Made by a program: the position numbers and the translations under genes. The notes beneath the pieces were generated by a model that worked only from the letters and a program-made list of their open reading frames with translations, had not been told where the DNA came from and did no database searches. This document shows positions 46,101-57,807 of a stretch of 64,000 nt of DNA, one piece after another (the first letter of the stretch is position 1; each line of letters begins with the position of its first letter). Source of the DNA: Smittia aterrima (Eukaryota; Arthropoda; Insecta; Diptera; Chironomidae). The DNA lies in assembly GCA_033063855.1 (NCBI GenBank), contig CP093831.1, forward strand, positions 24,304,001 to 24,368,000, in the 5' to 3' direction.

Positions 46101-47623
46101 ATTTCTCGCAGTCGTTCATCCCATATCAAGCATTTCATGGAGAACACAATGGAATGCGCTGTTGTGAGTGACTCGGTTTGCAAAAGTGTCAAAATTCATT
46201 TTTTGCTTTTCCGTTACAGAGCCATTGTGATCGTTTGGATTATAGTGACAATTACAGCCATTCCAGTTCTCTTCAATCACGGTGTCGTCGAATACACTGA
46301 TCATAAAAATGAAATTAACACAGCCTGTCTGTTCTTGACAGAAGAGAACAACCACGCTTTATTTCAGGTAAGACAAGCGTTGAGATGCGAGAAGAAGAAA
46401 CTAATTATCTTTATAAGGCGACATTGAGATAATTTCAAAAATTTCTTCGCTTCGGGTATAAATGGTAAATGACCTCGCTCGTTTCAGATTACATTCTTCC
46501 TTTCGTCTTATATTGTTCCTTTGACGACTATTTGTATACTCTACGTGGGAATGCTCATTCGTCTTTGGCACAGCGCTCCTGGCAGCAAATTCTCTGCTGA
46601 ATCGCGGAGGGGAAAGAAGCGCGTTACTCGAATGGTCGTGTTTGTTGTCTTAGGTATTTACGACAGTTCATTTTCTCTTCTTCATTTACACGTTGACATA
46701 ACCTTCTTTCTTTCATCTTAATGAAACAGCGTTCGCTATCTGCTGGCTGCCTGTTCACGTGAGTTCCAATTTCATTTCACAAATACACCCCAGAGCTATT
46801 AAAATAGCCAAGACAGAGATTTCTTCATTCTTTCATTTTCCTTTTGAAATACTAATTGAATATTCAAATTCATCTCAGCTTTCGCCACTCTCTCACTCTA
46901 AGCCTTCTCGGTTTGCCTCGAGTCAAAAGCGCCGAAGAAATGTTGGAGGAGAAGGAACATTTCGACAATTTGCTTTAGGCTCTAGGCGCTCATTATAATT
47001 AATTAAAGATCATGAGACGATGACTACTAATACTATAACAATTGTCGTTTCAGATTGTCCTTGTCCTAAAATCACTCGAACTCTATGAGACTACACGCTT
47101 GACTGTCTCGATACAAATTTTCAGTCATGTTTTGGCGTACACCAACTTGTGTATTGCCAATCCCATCTTATACAATTGTTTTTCCGAGAACTTTCGTAAG
47201 GCGTTTAGGAAAGTAAGTACACGCATTTTCCACATCATAAGGCAATACTCTGACTGGATTGTGTGGGTGGTGTTGAGAACAAACAACGACAACGACCATG
47301 CACAACCCTAAGAGAGTTATCATCAAAAAATCTTGCTGTGCGAAATTACACTTGAGCATTAAGAGTCGTAATTTATGGGAAAGATTAAGTTGGGTGAAAA
47401 CCTTTGCGGCGAGCTATTAAAATTCCATGCACGAGCCCAAAACCATTGACAAGGGAAATTGTTGATTATAAATCTTTTTCTCTTCTCTCTTTGGAAATTT
47501 CTCATTTTGATTCAGATAGTTTGGTGTGGAACTCCCCTACCTCTTGTGCCCACTAATAAGACGGGAGGAACTCGAACTACAACAGCGCAGAACGGCGGCA
47601 TCTCACCCCCTGAGTTCCTCTAA
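43175..47623 (+). CDS. Allatostatin-A receptor 1, galanin-receptor-like GPCR (352 aa)
   Basis: Seven-helix neuropeptide receptor. Ten coding exons join in phase: 43175-43337, 45680-45766, 45830-45869, 45941-45968, 46033-46163, 46220-46367, 46488-46653, 46730-46758, 47054-47212 and 47516-47623. The short extracellular N terminus has two N-glycosylation sites (NFT, NET). TM1 is GLIGNALVVL, TM2 NLALADLLFVIF, and ECL1 WPFGNYWCKI carries the disulfide Cys, pairing with the Cys in NTACLF. DRF (not DRY) at residues 128-130 and TM6 FAICWLP are family-typical. TM7 has NPILY but with one extra residue (A299) before it. The first intron is 2.3 kb and contains F-box relics. Downstream receptor 2 is a tandem paralogue. 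Confidence 0.9.
43765..43994 (-). pseudogene. Duplicated segment 1 in receptor 1 intron with family 2 F-box/LRR relic
   Basis: At 43921-43994 the minus strand reads NLFGSEENLLFFMKKFVNSL*KLEIR. This matches FGSEKNLLTFMNKFVNSLENLEIG in the F-box/LRR gene at 49083-50151, with an in-frame stop. The adjacent AT-rich part (TATATTAT runs) and about 100 nt beyond it are repeated at 44606-44867. It lies inside the first intron of receptor 1, antisense to the receptor and in the same orientation as the F-box cluster 5 kb downstream. Confidence 0.75.
44606..44867 (-). pseudogene. Duplicated segment 2 in receptor 1 intron with family 2 F-box/LRR relic
   Basis: Second, diverged copy of the segment at 43765-43994. 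Minus-strand 44867-44800 reads SSEENFLLFMEKFINS and then shifts frame by one nucleotide before the KLEIR part. The shared flank (AAACGGCTGAC...GTCATATGAGTCTACTTCCATTTTTTC) shows that both relics were copied together with non-coding DNA. A third, weaker match may lie near 45180-45490. Confidence 0.7.
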
Positions 47624-49082
47624 TAACCTGCAGACCTTCGATCAAATCTCATCGGTTTAGTCATTCTTTTCTATTTTGAGAAAAAAAAACTTTTTTTTAT
47701 TGAACATCGAATTTGAAAATTTTGTAAAGAAAAAAACTTTTGCGGTAGTTGTAGCCTAAATTAAAATAAATGAAAAAGTCATTTCGATGAACATCGACGT
47801 GGTAGTGAAATCAAATCAATTTCTTAAGATTAGAAGCTAAGGAAGAGAAATTTTTCTAAAACTTTAAAATTGCTGTAGAGTAAATAATGGAAGCAGTTGA
47901 GAATAGTTTAAATAATTTTTCTAGACGACGTTTTAAGATTAATGTTCAATTTATACGAGAAAATAAGAATTTGAAGCAACTGCTTGAGAGAATCGAATCA
48001 CAAAGTCAAAGTTTCGTGTTGTAGTGTCTGAATGATATCAGGATAAATCCAGAGATGCTTGAAATGTATCCATAAGTTTCGTGATGTTAGTAAAAGACGA
48101 GAAAGAAGAGTTTTGTGAGCCACAAACATGTCGAAATTGTATGAAAGCCCCCACCAAACTGTTTGTGCACAAACCTCTTGAAACAAGAAGATTTTGAGAA
48201 AACAAGAACCTGAAAACTACACAAGGACGTGAACAAGGATTATAAAACTGAAGAGCTTTAGAGAGACGAAAAATGTTTCGCTCTTAAGTAACTTAACTCT
48301 TGTGAATTTAATTCACCAACGGAACCTTTCGCAATCTTCTCGAAATCCCTCGTGTCACGCAATTTATGGATGCTTTCCTTTTTGGGGACCAATTTGATTT
48401 ATTCTTCCCACGAGACCAGTTGCTCATTTGAATGGAATCTTTAAAAAGGGTTTCGTTGAGTGAGTGAGATGGAGAGAGATAGAAAGAAATTTATATTTTC
48501 CTACGACGCTTAATATATTTTTCTAGTAAAGTAAACTTGCCCCCGCACAATAAATCAATGTTGTACATAAATTGTTATCCTTAATCTCTGGATTTGTCGT
48601 CGTCAACTTCTTCTTGTGCTTTGACAATCTTTCTTTCAATTTCCTTAAAGGTAGAAGAAAAGAAAAGTTTCTCAAAGCGCTTACGAATACTTTCACCAGA
48701 GCCCCCGAAAGTATTAATAAGCTTGGACGAGCATGAATTGAATTGAAATGTAATCTCTAAATTAAAAGTTAAATCCCAATAAAGTGTTTTTTATTTCTCT
48801 TAGAAAAATCTCTTTTCACTTCTCGACTTTGTGACGATAAAATGATTTTTGTTTACTTTAGATATTTCGTCGTTGTCTTCTTACCACGAAAACCGGTTTT
48901 AGGGCTTTTTCATTCAAACTTCGTTGCGGTTTTTTCTTGTTTCAGTGAATTGTCGGTCAAGAATGTTTCAGCAATTTAAATGAAAAAAGATTTTTGTACG
49001 TAGGAAGCAGTTGAGAATATTTATAGTTTAGGAATTTTATTATTTATTTGAAGTTTTATAATGATGCTCGCTTATATTTAAC
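47624..49082. other. Intergenic between receptor 1 and F-box cluster 2 (convergent)
   Basis: Receptor 1 3' UTR and downstream DNA. No coding gene or structured RNA is recognised. Confidence 0.6.
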
Positions 49083-50151
49083 TCATTCAATCAGTGCTCC
49101 ATTGATAAAATCCACGTCCCACCAACGTTTTGGAAAATTTTTACCAAGATTATAATAAGTGGATTCTCCAAGGCAAGTTCTCATTGAATTCAATTTATGA
49201 AATTTGTCGTAAATCAAATCGAAGAATGATGCTGGGAACTTATTTCCTATCTCAAGATTCTCCAAAGAGTTGACAAACTTATTCATGAAAGTTAATAAGT
49301 TTTTTTCCGAGCCAAACCAGTTTTTGTAATTGTGGAGAATTAGTTTTTTTAAAGGAAACTTCATTTCTTTCAGCTTTTCCTCGTTAAAGTTGTGGAAAAC
49401 CAAAAGATTAAAAGGAGTTTTGAGTGAAAGCTCCTCGAGGCTTCTTTGACGGGCCAGAAAATTTATCAAGAAATCAAAAGACATGTCATAGTCTAAAAGG
49501 CAGAGTTTGAAAATTGCTAATTGCGCTGTCTCAGGTAAGTTCAGAGTCTGAAATAAAAACTTACAAATTAAGAATGCTCAGGCAAATATTTTAAAGATTA
49601 CTTACTTCACAACTCAATTCAATTTCTAACGTCTTCAGACGATTAAGTTGACTGAGATCGATGTTATGATAAAACGAGATCCAATTCGATACATCGATCT
49701 TCAACGTCTTTAGTTTCGTCAATGTCCCCAAAAGTTTGTTAAAGTATTCTTTTTCTTGAAAATTAATTCTACACTTTTCAATCTCAAGGACTTGCAAGAC
49801 CGAAACTCGAAGATCAATTTGTCTTATTATTTTTTTGCAGATTATTAATTTTTTAATTTTGATCGTTTGATAATTGCGATTGAACTCTTCTGGCATCAAA
49901 AAAACATTTCTTACATTGTCACTTTTGAAAACAAGAGAAATGTTCTTCATGATCGTTGAATTTTGTCCAATCAATTCGTTCCATCTAAAGTGAAAAATGA
50001 AAATATTCTCAAAAACCTATCAAAACAAACAAAAACTTTAAATTTACCTTCGACAAACGAGTGAAGATTCCAACAAACTTTGGAAGTCCAGGAACTTAAA
50101 AACTTCCAACAAGATCTCTTCAGGCAGATCATTTAATTGCTTCTCACTCAT
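49083..50151 (-). CDS. F-box/LRR protein, family 2 copy A (315 aa)
   Basis: Predicted SCF ubiquitin-ligase substrate adaptor, unrelated in detail to family 1. Exons in transcript order are 50151-50048, 49984-49606 and 49547-49083, in phase. Exon 1 encodes the core of the F-box (LNDLPEEILLEVFKFLDFQSLL...), which continues into exon 2 (RWNELIGQNS). Leucine-rich repeats follow (VSVLQVLEIEKC, LTKLKTLKID, LNRLKTLEIE, RSLEELSLKT, PLKKLILHNY). The C-terminal end differs from copies C and D. Intron positions are identical in all members. The frame is intact. Confidence 0.85.
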
Positions 50152-50371
50152 TTCTTTATTCACTTTCACTTGAGATTCGAAAATATTGAAGTTTAGGCTT
50201 AAAGTATCCGAAAAGTCTTTCCTGTTCGACTAAACGTTTGTGACTAAATTTATTTTACGACTGCTATACATGCAAAACATAAAACTTTACCTGAAATTTC
50301 AGGTAGATGCAAAAATAGATCATAAAGTCGAGGATTTGTGGTTTACGAATTTGGTTATTTTTTTATTTATT

Positions 50372-50697
50372 TTAAAAATTGGAAATATAAAGCATCGCTT
50401 TCAGCTTTTCCACGTTGATGTGGTTGAAAACTGAATCATCTTCATGTGTTCGGATTGAAAGCTCCTCGAGACTTCTTTGACGGGCCTGAAAATCGATCAG
50501 AAATCCAAAATCCATGCCGTTTTTAAATAAGCCGAGTATCAAGCTTATTAACTGCGCAGTCTCAGGCATTTTTACAGACAGAAACCAAAAATTATAAATG
50601 AAAAAGAGCGCGCTTTCAACAAACTTCTGATGTCCAAGAACTCGAATATCTTCGATAAAATCTCTTCTGGCAAATCATTTAATTGCTTATGATTCAT
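50372..50697 (-). pseudogene. Family 2 F-box/LRR pseudogene (copy B) lacking exon 2
   Basis: Starts with an intact exon-1-like sequence from ATG 50697 (MNHKQLNDLPEEILSKIFEFLDIRSLLKAR). It then runs directly into what is intron 2 plus the start of exon 3 in its relatives (MPETAQLISLILGLF...QRSLEELSIRTHEDDSVF). Exon 2 and intron 1 are deleted, the junction frame meets a TAA, and the 3' half of exon 3 is gone after KLKAM. An F-box fragment could still be translated, but no LRR domain can be made. Confidence 0.85.
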
Positions 50698-50974
50698 TGT
50701 TTTTATTCACTTTCACTTGAGATTCGAAAGGTCTTTGCTGTTCGACTGAACTTTTGTGATTAAGTTTGTTTTACGATTATTACACGTACAAAACTGATAT
50801 TTCAGGTAGATGTAAATATAGATCATAAAATCGAAAGAGAAGATTTTTAGTTGACGAATTTTATTATTTAATTGAAGTTTTATGATCTGAGCTGGTAGTG
50901 CTCGTTTACATTAACCAGTAAAATGTGTTAACAGAACCATAAATTGCAAATAAAAAAGTTAATCAAATAAAAAA

Positions 50975-52024
50975 TTAATCATTTTTAATCAACACAGGAT
51001 AATTTTCTTTCCTTTCTTCTGTCCGCTTGAAAATCACTCTCATCCTTCCTCGAATGAAACACGATTCACGAATTCTCGAATTTGGAAATAAACGGAATGA
51101 TCGTGGGTATTCTCCTTCGATCTTAAGCTCATTCAAAGTCTTGCTAAACTTATTTATGAAAAACCTTAAATTTGTCTCCGAACTTAAGAAATTTTTATAA
51201 TTGCAGAAAAGAAGTGTCTTGAGTGGGAACTTCATAGCTTTCAGTTTCTCAAGTTCGATGCTGTGGTTAACAGTTCCGGAGTAGATATTAGATAGAATTA
51301 GCTCTTCGAGAATCGTTTGACCGGTCAGAAAATCAATTATCAATTCAGGCGATTGATTGAAAAATCCAATTTTCAAACTTGTTAGCTGCGCAGTTACAGG
51401 AAAATTTATCTGAAAATTACTGATTTAGAAAAGGTTAGACAAATATTTCAAAATTTACTTACTTGTGAAGAAAATTTGGGCAACCAAATAGCTAAAGTCT
51501 TCAAACGATTCATCTTAGTGAGATCCACATTTGTTTCATGATGAAAGAATGAACTCTCGATCCTCAAAGTCTCTAATTTCGTCATTCTCGCTAAGATTTT
51601 TCCAAAACTTTCCTTTTCTTCAGTCTCCATACTACAATGGTCAATCACAAGAACTCGCAAGTGTGAAACACAACGACCAAACAGTTTATACATTTTATCG
51701 CAGATAATGAACTTTTCTCTCTTCGTTCCAAAAATCTTGATCGTTTGATAATTGCGAGTGAACTCTTCTGGCATCGAAGAAACATTTCTAACATCGCCAT
51801 TTTTAATTACGAGAGGAATCTTCTTCATGATCGTTGAGTTTTCACCAATCAATTCATTCCATCTGAAAAGAAATGACAATTTTATCGAACCAAAATAAAA
51901 CACAAAGAGTTTCAATTTACCTTTTACAAACAAGTGTAAATTCCAACAAACTTTTGAAGTCCAAGAATTTAAAAACTTCCAACAGGATCTCATCCGGCAA
52001 ATCATTTAATTGCTTGATGCTCAT
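50975..52024 (-). CDS. F-box/LRR protein, family 2 copy C (312 aa)
   Basis: Exons 52024-51921, 51862-51463 and 51409-50975 join in phase. F-box LNDLPDEILLEVFKFLDFKSLLEFTLVCKRWNELIG at about residues 5-42, then leucine-rich repeats (VSHLRVLVIDHC, MTKLETLRIE, MNRLKTLAIW, TILEELILSN, PLKTLLFCNY). Compared with copy A, exon 2 is 21 nt longer, with changes around residues 80-90. The C-terminal tail RVIFKRTEERKENYPVLIKND is shared with copy D but not A. Predicted SCF adaptor; target unknown. Confidence 0.85.
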
Positions 52025-52280
52025 TTTTTTAATTCACTTTCTTTTGATATTCCCAAAAATGAAAAGATCTTTCCTTTTCAACTAAACTTTTGTGACTAAA
52101 ATTTGTTTTACGATTGCTACACGTACAAAACATAAAAGTTTACCTGAAATACCAGGTAGATGCAAAAATAGATCATAAAGTCAAAAGAGAAGATTTGTAG
52201 TTGACGAATTTTATTATTTGAGTTTTATAATCTGAGCTCATTGTTCTCGTTTACATGAACCAATGATTTTTATGATATAT

Positions 52281-53320
52281 TTAATCATTTTTAATCATCA
52301 AAGGATAATTTCCGTCTATTTCATTTACTCGTTTGAAAATCCACTGCATCTCTGCATTATAGATACGAAATTCACGAATTCTTGGACTTTCCCTTCGTAA
52401 AACATGACGTGGGTATCCACCTCCGATCTTAAGCTCCTCTAAAGTATTGTCAAACTGGTTTATGAAGAGCAATAAGTTTGTCTCCGAGATAAAGAAATTT
52501 AAATAATTGTGGAGCGTAAGTTTCTTGAGTGGAAACTTCATCGCTTTCAGTTTCTCAAAATCGATGATGGAAAGATCTTCTCTGCAATTGAAACGCAAAG
52601 CAAGCTCTTTGAGAACTGATTGACGTGCTAAAAAATCAATCACGAAATCAGTTGATCGTTGAATATATCCGATTTTCAAACTTGTTAACTGTGCCGTTTC
52701 AGGAAAATTTGTCTGAAATAAAAATTACAAATAATGAAGAACAAATCATATATATTTCAAAATTTACTTACTAAATTAAAGTTCCGTAAACAAATAGCTA
52801 ACGTCTTCAGGCGATTGAGATGAGAGAGATCGATATCTATTGATTCAAGGAATGAATTCTCGATCCTCAAAGTTTCGAGTTTCGTCAATCTCGACAGGAT
52901 TTTAACAAAATTTTCCTTATCTTGAGGCTTTACAAATAAGCAACGATGAATCACAAGAACTCGTAAAACCGAAACTCGAAGGTCAATTTGTCCCAATATC
53001 TTTTTGCAGATATATGTATTTCTGATTTTGATCGTTTGATAATTGCGAGTGAACTCTTCTGGTATCGAAGAAACATTTCTTATATCGTCGACTCTAAAGA
53101 CAAGCGAAATTTTCTCCATGATCGTGGAGTCCTCTTTAATCATTTCGTTCCATCTGAATATGAATAATAGAAATGGTTTTAAAAACCAATCAAGGCCAAA
53201 AAAAGTTTAAATTTACCTTCGACAAACGAGTGAAGATTCCAACAAACTTTGGCAGTCCAGGAATTTAAAAACTTCCAACAAGATCTCTTCAGGCAAATCA
53301 TTTAATTGCTTATGACTCAT
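52281..53320 (-). CDS. F-box/LRR protein, family 2 copy D (305 aa)
   Basis: Exons 53320-53217, 53153-52772 and 52712-52281 join in phase. F-box LNDLPEEILLEVFKFLDCQSLLESSLVCRRWNEMI at about residues 5-42. LRRs include VSVLRVLVIHRC, LTKLETLRIE, LNRLKTLAIC, SVLKELALRF and PLKKLTLHNY. The tail QWIFKRVNEIDGNYPLMIKND pairs it with copy C. The first in the array by transcription direction, it lies head-to-head with the vanin-like gene, with about 490 nt between the two ATGs. Predicted SCF adaptor; target unknown. Confidence 0.85.
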
Positions 53321-53812
53321 TTTTTTCATCCACTTTCACTTGAGATTTGAAAATAATGAAGTTGAAGTTGAATAAGATTTAAAAGATCTTTCCTGTTCGA
53401 CAGAATTTTTGAGACTAAAATTATTTCACAATGGAATATTAATACCTGGCATTTCAGGTAGATTTAAATTAATAATAAATGTAAATTTGTTTATTTGAAG
53501 CCTTCTCCATTTTAGGTATTTAAGTATTGTCTTCTGTTCTCACTCCTTTAATATTTTCCAGGAAATATCGAAAAAAAAAGTCTTCTTCGCATAAAAATCC
53601 CTTCACTTAATTCCCACCAAAGAGAAATTCTTGTTATCTAAGTAAACATAAAGCAAAAGGCAACACACCCACTCCTCACGATAAGATAAGATAAGAGTGA
53701 AGAAATATGAATAAGCGTGGGACGCTTTCAGTTGTCGATTAGAGCTCTCATTGGAGACAAAGATTGAGAACTTTTCTCAGTGCATATCAAACTAAATTGA
53801 ATAAAATAAAAA
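53321..53812. promoter_or_regulatory. Shared upstream region of F-box copy D and vanin-like gene, with triple GATA site
   Basis: Divergent-promoter interval. Positions 53680-53695 carry three overlapping GATAAG sites in a row (GATAAGATAAGATAAG), about 120 nt before the vanin-like ATG. GATA clusters of this kind drive midgut expression in Diptera, which would fit a vanin-like gene. Function here is inference. Confidence 0.5.
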
Positions 53813-55878
53813 TGAGCAAAGACTGGTTAAAGTTCGCGTGCTGGCTGTTAATCTACTGGGAGATTGTTTGTTGACTAATTTAGATTGAGAACACTTTCAC
53901 AATTTGATTCTATTTCATTCCATTTGAGGTTAATGGAAATAGTCACCTCCCGATGAATGATGACGACTTTTACACAGCTGCTGTAGTTGAGTTTTCACTT
54001 TCGACGACGCCCAACATCGCCACAGCCGAACCGAAACGCATGATAGAAACGTCGCTGAATGAATACTTGAGATTGATTAATGAAGCCACCGAGAGCGGAG
54101 CTGATATTGTAATTTTCCCAGAAGGTGAATTTGGAAGCCGTCGAAACGACGGGCAGCTCAACATTTTGTTTTTATGTAAATTTCATTGAATTACAGGTTC
54201 ATTGAATTACAACGGAATATTGACGAGAAAAAGTTTAATCAAATATGCTGTAGAAGTGAACGAATTCGATTTGTATAATAGCACGACATTTGAAAATACT
54301 TGTGATTACTCGAAGAAATCATCGGTGAGACATTCCGTGCGGAAGGCGAATGAAGGAAGCTCCTCAAAAATCAATAATTCATTTCGTGTCTTAGATTATC
54401 TCGAAAATATCATTCGCTGCTAAGAGAAACAAGGTTTATGTGCTGGTGAATGCGATTGAACGTTTGGGATGCAAGAAGTCGGATGAGAGTTGCGGTCTGT
54501 TCAGCTCTAATTTCGTTTTCGATCGCAATGGTTGCATTGTTTCGCGGTATCGAAAGTTCAATACAAAGATTGATCCGATGCTCAACTCAACCACTCTCCC
54601 CGAAGTTCAAATATTCCACACAGGTTTTGTTCATTTCAATTCGAAGAATATTTCATTAATTAATCACGCTCATGACTTTTAGACTTCGATGTTACGTTTG
54701 GACATTTCACTTCTCTCGATATTTTGACTAAATATCCGGCTTACATGTAAGAACAATGCAATTATTATCTTTGATTCACAGAGAATATTTCAATAGAATG
54801 CTTCAACATGGCATTCAACATGTGCTCTATCCGACCTCTTGGTTCTCTTCTCTGCCCTTCTACACTTCCCTACAACTCCAACAGAGCTATTCATTTGCAA
54901 ACAACATTGTTCTGCTGACTTCTGGGGCTAACTCACCGATTAGTGGTCAAGGGGGAAGTGGAATATTCGTTGGACGAAGTGGAGCCGTTGCGATGCTTCT
55001 GCCTCCAGAGAGCACACAGTACGATGTGTTTAATTGAGTTCGAATGAGACTATAAAGCTAATCCACTCATCTTTCTGAACAGACAGCTGATACTATCGAG
55101 AATTCCAAAAGACGTCGAAACATATTCAGTGCATATAGAAGACAACGTTGTAAAGCGATACAATCAGAAGCAAATGGATGAACTTTTTATTACACAAATT
55201 CCTGTAACGTACACGGAGTCGCTGCCAGGGCAATGGGAGATGAGACGAGTCTGCCAAGATAAAATCTGCTGCGAATTTTCTTTGCGATATCTGAACGTTG
55301 AGAACGTTGAGAAGGATAGATTGCAGTACTTTTACAAATTAACAGTCTTCTCGGGAAGGGAAAAGTTTATCGACGAGAAGTCAAAGGAGCTTTATTGCGC
55401 TATTGTCGCCTGTACAAGAGATTCATCGACTACCTGTGGGAAGAGATTCCTTCCGAGCGATAAAGTCGTACCGTCGACAGCGTTCTCAGAGATCAGAATA
55501 AAAATGATTGTGGAACTTGAGGCGACACAAAACGATTATTTAGTAATGCCCACCAACGTCGACTTTTCCATTTTGCCGCTTCCGTCGCACAAATTCAATT
55601 TCGATCGCAGTGATGTCTACACTGAAAACAAGTGAGTGAGCTTGAAGAAACTTTTTGAAGCTTAATTAACTTCTCAAATTTCCAGCAAACAGTTCATAAA
55701 TTACACAACCGTGCTGAGTGAAGCCAATGAAAAACTCCTGACCTTTGGCATTTTGGGAAGGGTTTTCCACCTTGAGGAATACGACGACGACGGAGGCCTA
55801 AGCATGATCTACTTGTTGATGTCATTGCTTCTAGGCTTACTTGTGATGTTCGTAACAGTGAAGTTGTTTCGATCATGA
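53813..55878 (+). CDS. Vanin-like (biotinidase/pantetheinase family) protein lacking the catalytic cysteine (549 aa)
   Basis: Nitrilase-superfamily secreted or membrane-anchored amidase family. Exons are 53813-53866, 53929-54124, 54197-54324, 54395-54623, 54683-54746, 54782-55018, 55083-55631 and 55686-55878, all in phase. Exon 1 encodes a signal peptide (MSKDWLKFACWLLIYW). Catalytic Glu is kept (IFPEG, E83) and Lys is kept (RYRKFN, K180). The third triad residue, Cys in the family consensus FGxFTCFDI, reads FGHFTSLDI here, so S213 replaces it. A vanin C-terminal domain with several Cys follows. A hydrophobic C terminus (IYLLMSLLLGLLVMFVTV) ends in KLFRS and looks like a GPI signal or TM anchor. 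All splice sites are canonical and there are no stops, so this is a conserved frame. It may be a pseudoenzyme. The first exon is the least certain. Confidence 0.85.
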
Positions 55879-57807
55879 TTAACACCCGAAGCGATCAATT
55901 AACATTCGCGTCATTAGATATTCAAACTCAGTCGCTCGTCAAATGATGCGCAATTCGAAAAATATTTTAATTTCATTAACTTTTGTAATAAATTTCTGTA
56001 TCGCAGTTAAAATAAGAAATCGTTTCGTCGTATTTTTTTTTATGTGGGCTTTATTGATTCCGATTGTTTTCCTTTTGTTTTCGGGGGTTTTTAGATGGAA
56101 AAGCCACAAGCGACGGCGGCAGGGAGCAGAGGAAAAAAAGAAAAAAAATTGAGATATGAGAAAACGCGAGGAAAATTATGAAATATAAAATATTGAAATA
56201 AATGTTCATCGACGTTGTAGCACCATTCATCAAGAGGAGAAATATTTTAGCTTGTTGAACGTTTTCCCCAAACTCACGAAGTGGAATTTTCCGAAGTTTT
56301 TTTCCTCTCTTTTCCAATGACGTTCGGATTTTTCCAACGAATTTTCCAGGAAAATCATCATCGATGATTGAAATGACGACGATGATTGAAATTGATTTGA
56401 CTTTTTTGTGTGTTGTGCAGTCTTCGCAATCACTTAGCAGTTCAGTCTTCATTCATAACTCACGGCTCGTGGTCGGGACGAGAAGATTAAGCCATCGCGG
56501 ATAAAAGAAACTAAAGTGATGAAAAATATAAAATTGGCTCTTGTTCAGGAAAATGTCTTGAGCTGAATTTTAAACAAAATAATAAAACAAACTAACGAAT
56601 GATTTGATAAATAAAGCGATCGTTAAAAAAGTTTATTACGTGTCTGTTTAACAAAACAAACGTTACTCGAGTGCAGGATGTTAGCTCACGATGCACTAAC
56701 TTTCGTGTCAAATTTCTTCAATTTTCTTGATAGCTCGCAAAATCCAATTTCAAACTTTCCCGTTGTCTTGAGCACAAGAAACCTACAACATTCTTGTCTG
56801 AAGAGCGCAACTTTGAAATTATAAAAGTTCACGATTTAAAAAATGTGAAGAAGGAATTTTTGTGCAACGATAAATTCTGAATTTGGAATGCAGTTCTTGT
56901 AAAGAGTCAACAAGTCAAGCCAGAGAGGTACGACGGCTGTGCTTGAGATGTTTCGCAGTAGAAAAATGATTTATTTGTTTGTTACTTTTCATTTCCCCGC
57001 AATTCAAACTTAAAGAGCAAAGAAAAGCAATTGAACTTGTATGACTTACGACGGTTCGTTGAAGCCATGAATCGAGACGATCGTTGATATTATTAATCGA
57101 CGTGTTTTCCATTTTAATATACAAAATTAAACTTGACGTTAATAAGGCGAACAATAATGAAATTTGAAAGTACTGTTGAGCTCTCGAGAGAACAGACGAA
57201 GCCCAATGGAGTAGAGATCAATAAATATGAGAAGACTTTGCCCTCATTTCTTTTTTTTAAGTAATTGATTTGTCATCTCCATTCAGTCCCCGAAGGAAAT
57301 TTATGACCGTCTCGGCTCCTAATGCCTTTTCACGCCCCAACAATAATAAATCTAAAGTGCAAATGATGTAAAATAATTGAAGAGCGAGCCGAGCACGAGT
57401 GTGGGTGTAAATTCAAACATTAAACTTTCCTGGAAATTCAATTTTTCTGTAAGGTTTTGCGTTCTGAGTTATTACGAGACACATTTTATGCTTCCTTACG
57501 ACAATGAAAGCGCGCTTCGCCGTGTACAAAAGAAAATCCTTTGAATAATGTATGCGGCTGGAGTTTGCTGTTGGAGGAAAGTGAAGAAAGATTTTTTTTT
57601 AGAAACTCACGCTGTTATCGAAGCCTTCATAATGAAATTCAAATATTTTCCTTGAGTGAACAATTTCCAATTATTCTCCAACTCCAAACGATTTCAATTT
57701 TTGTTTACTTTCAGAAAGAGAGGCTCAACGCAAAAAAAAAGGAAACAAATTCTGGATGGGAATGCGGGAGACTCGTTAATGTTTCAAAACGTCGATAAAA
57801 ATGCAAA
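55879..57807. other. Intergenic between vanin-like gene and allatostatin-A receptor 2
   Basis: No coding gene recognised. Contains the promoter and any 5' UTR exons of receptor 2. A four-codon upstream ATG frame at 57801 (ATG CAA AAT GAC TGA) overlaps the receptor start at 57808 in another frame. Confidence 0.55.

Noticed and set aside
56051..56452. 133-residue minus-strand frame after the vanin-like gene
   Set aside because: Hydrophobic patches come from T-rich DNA; overlapping frames and no start context or domain support.
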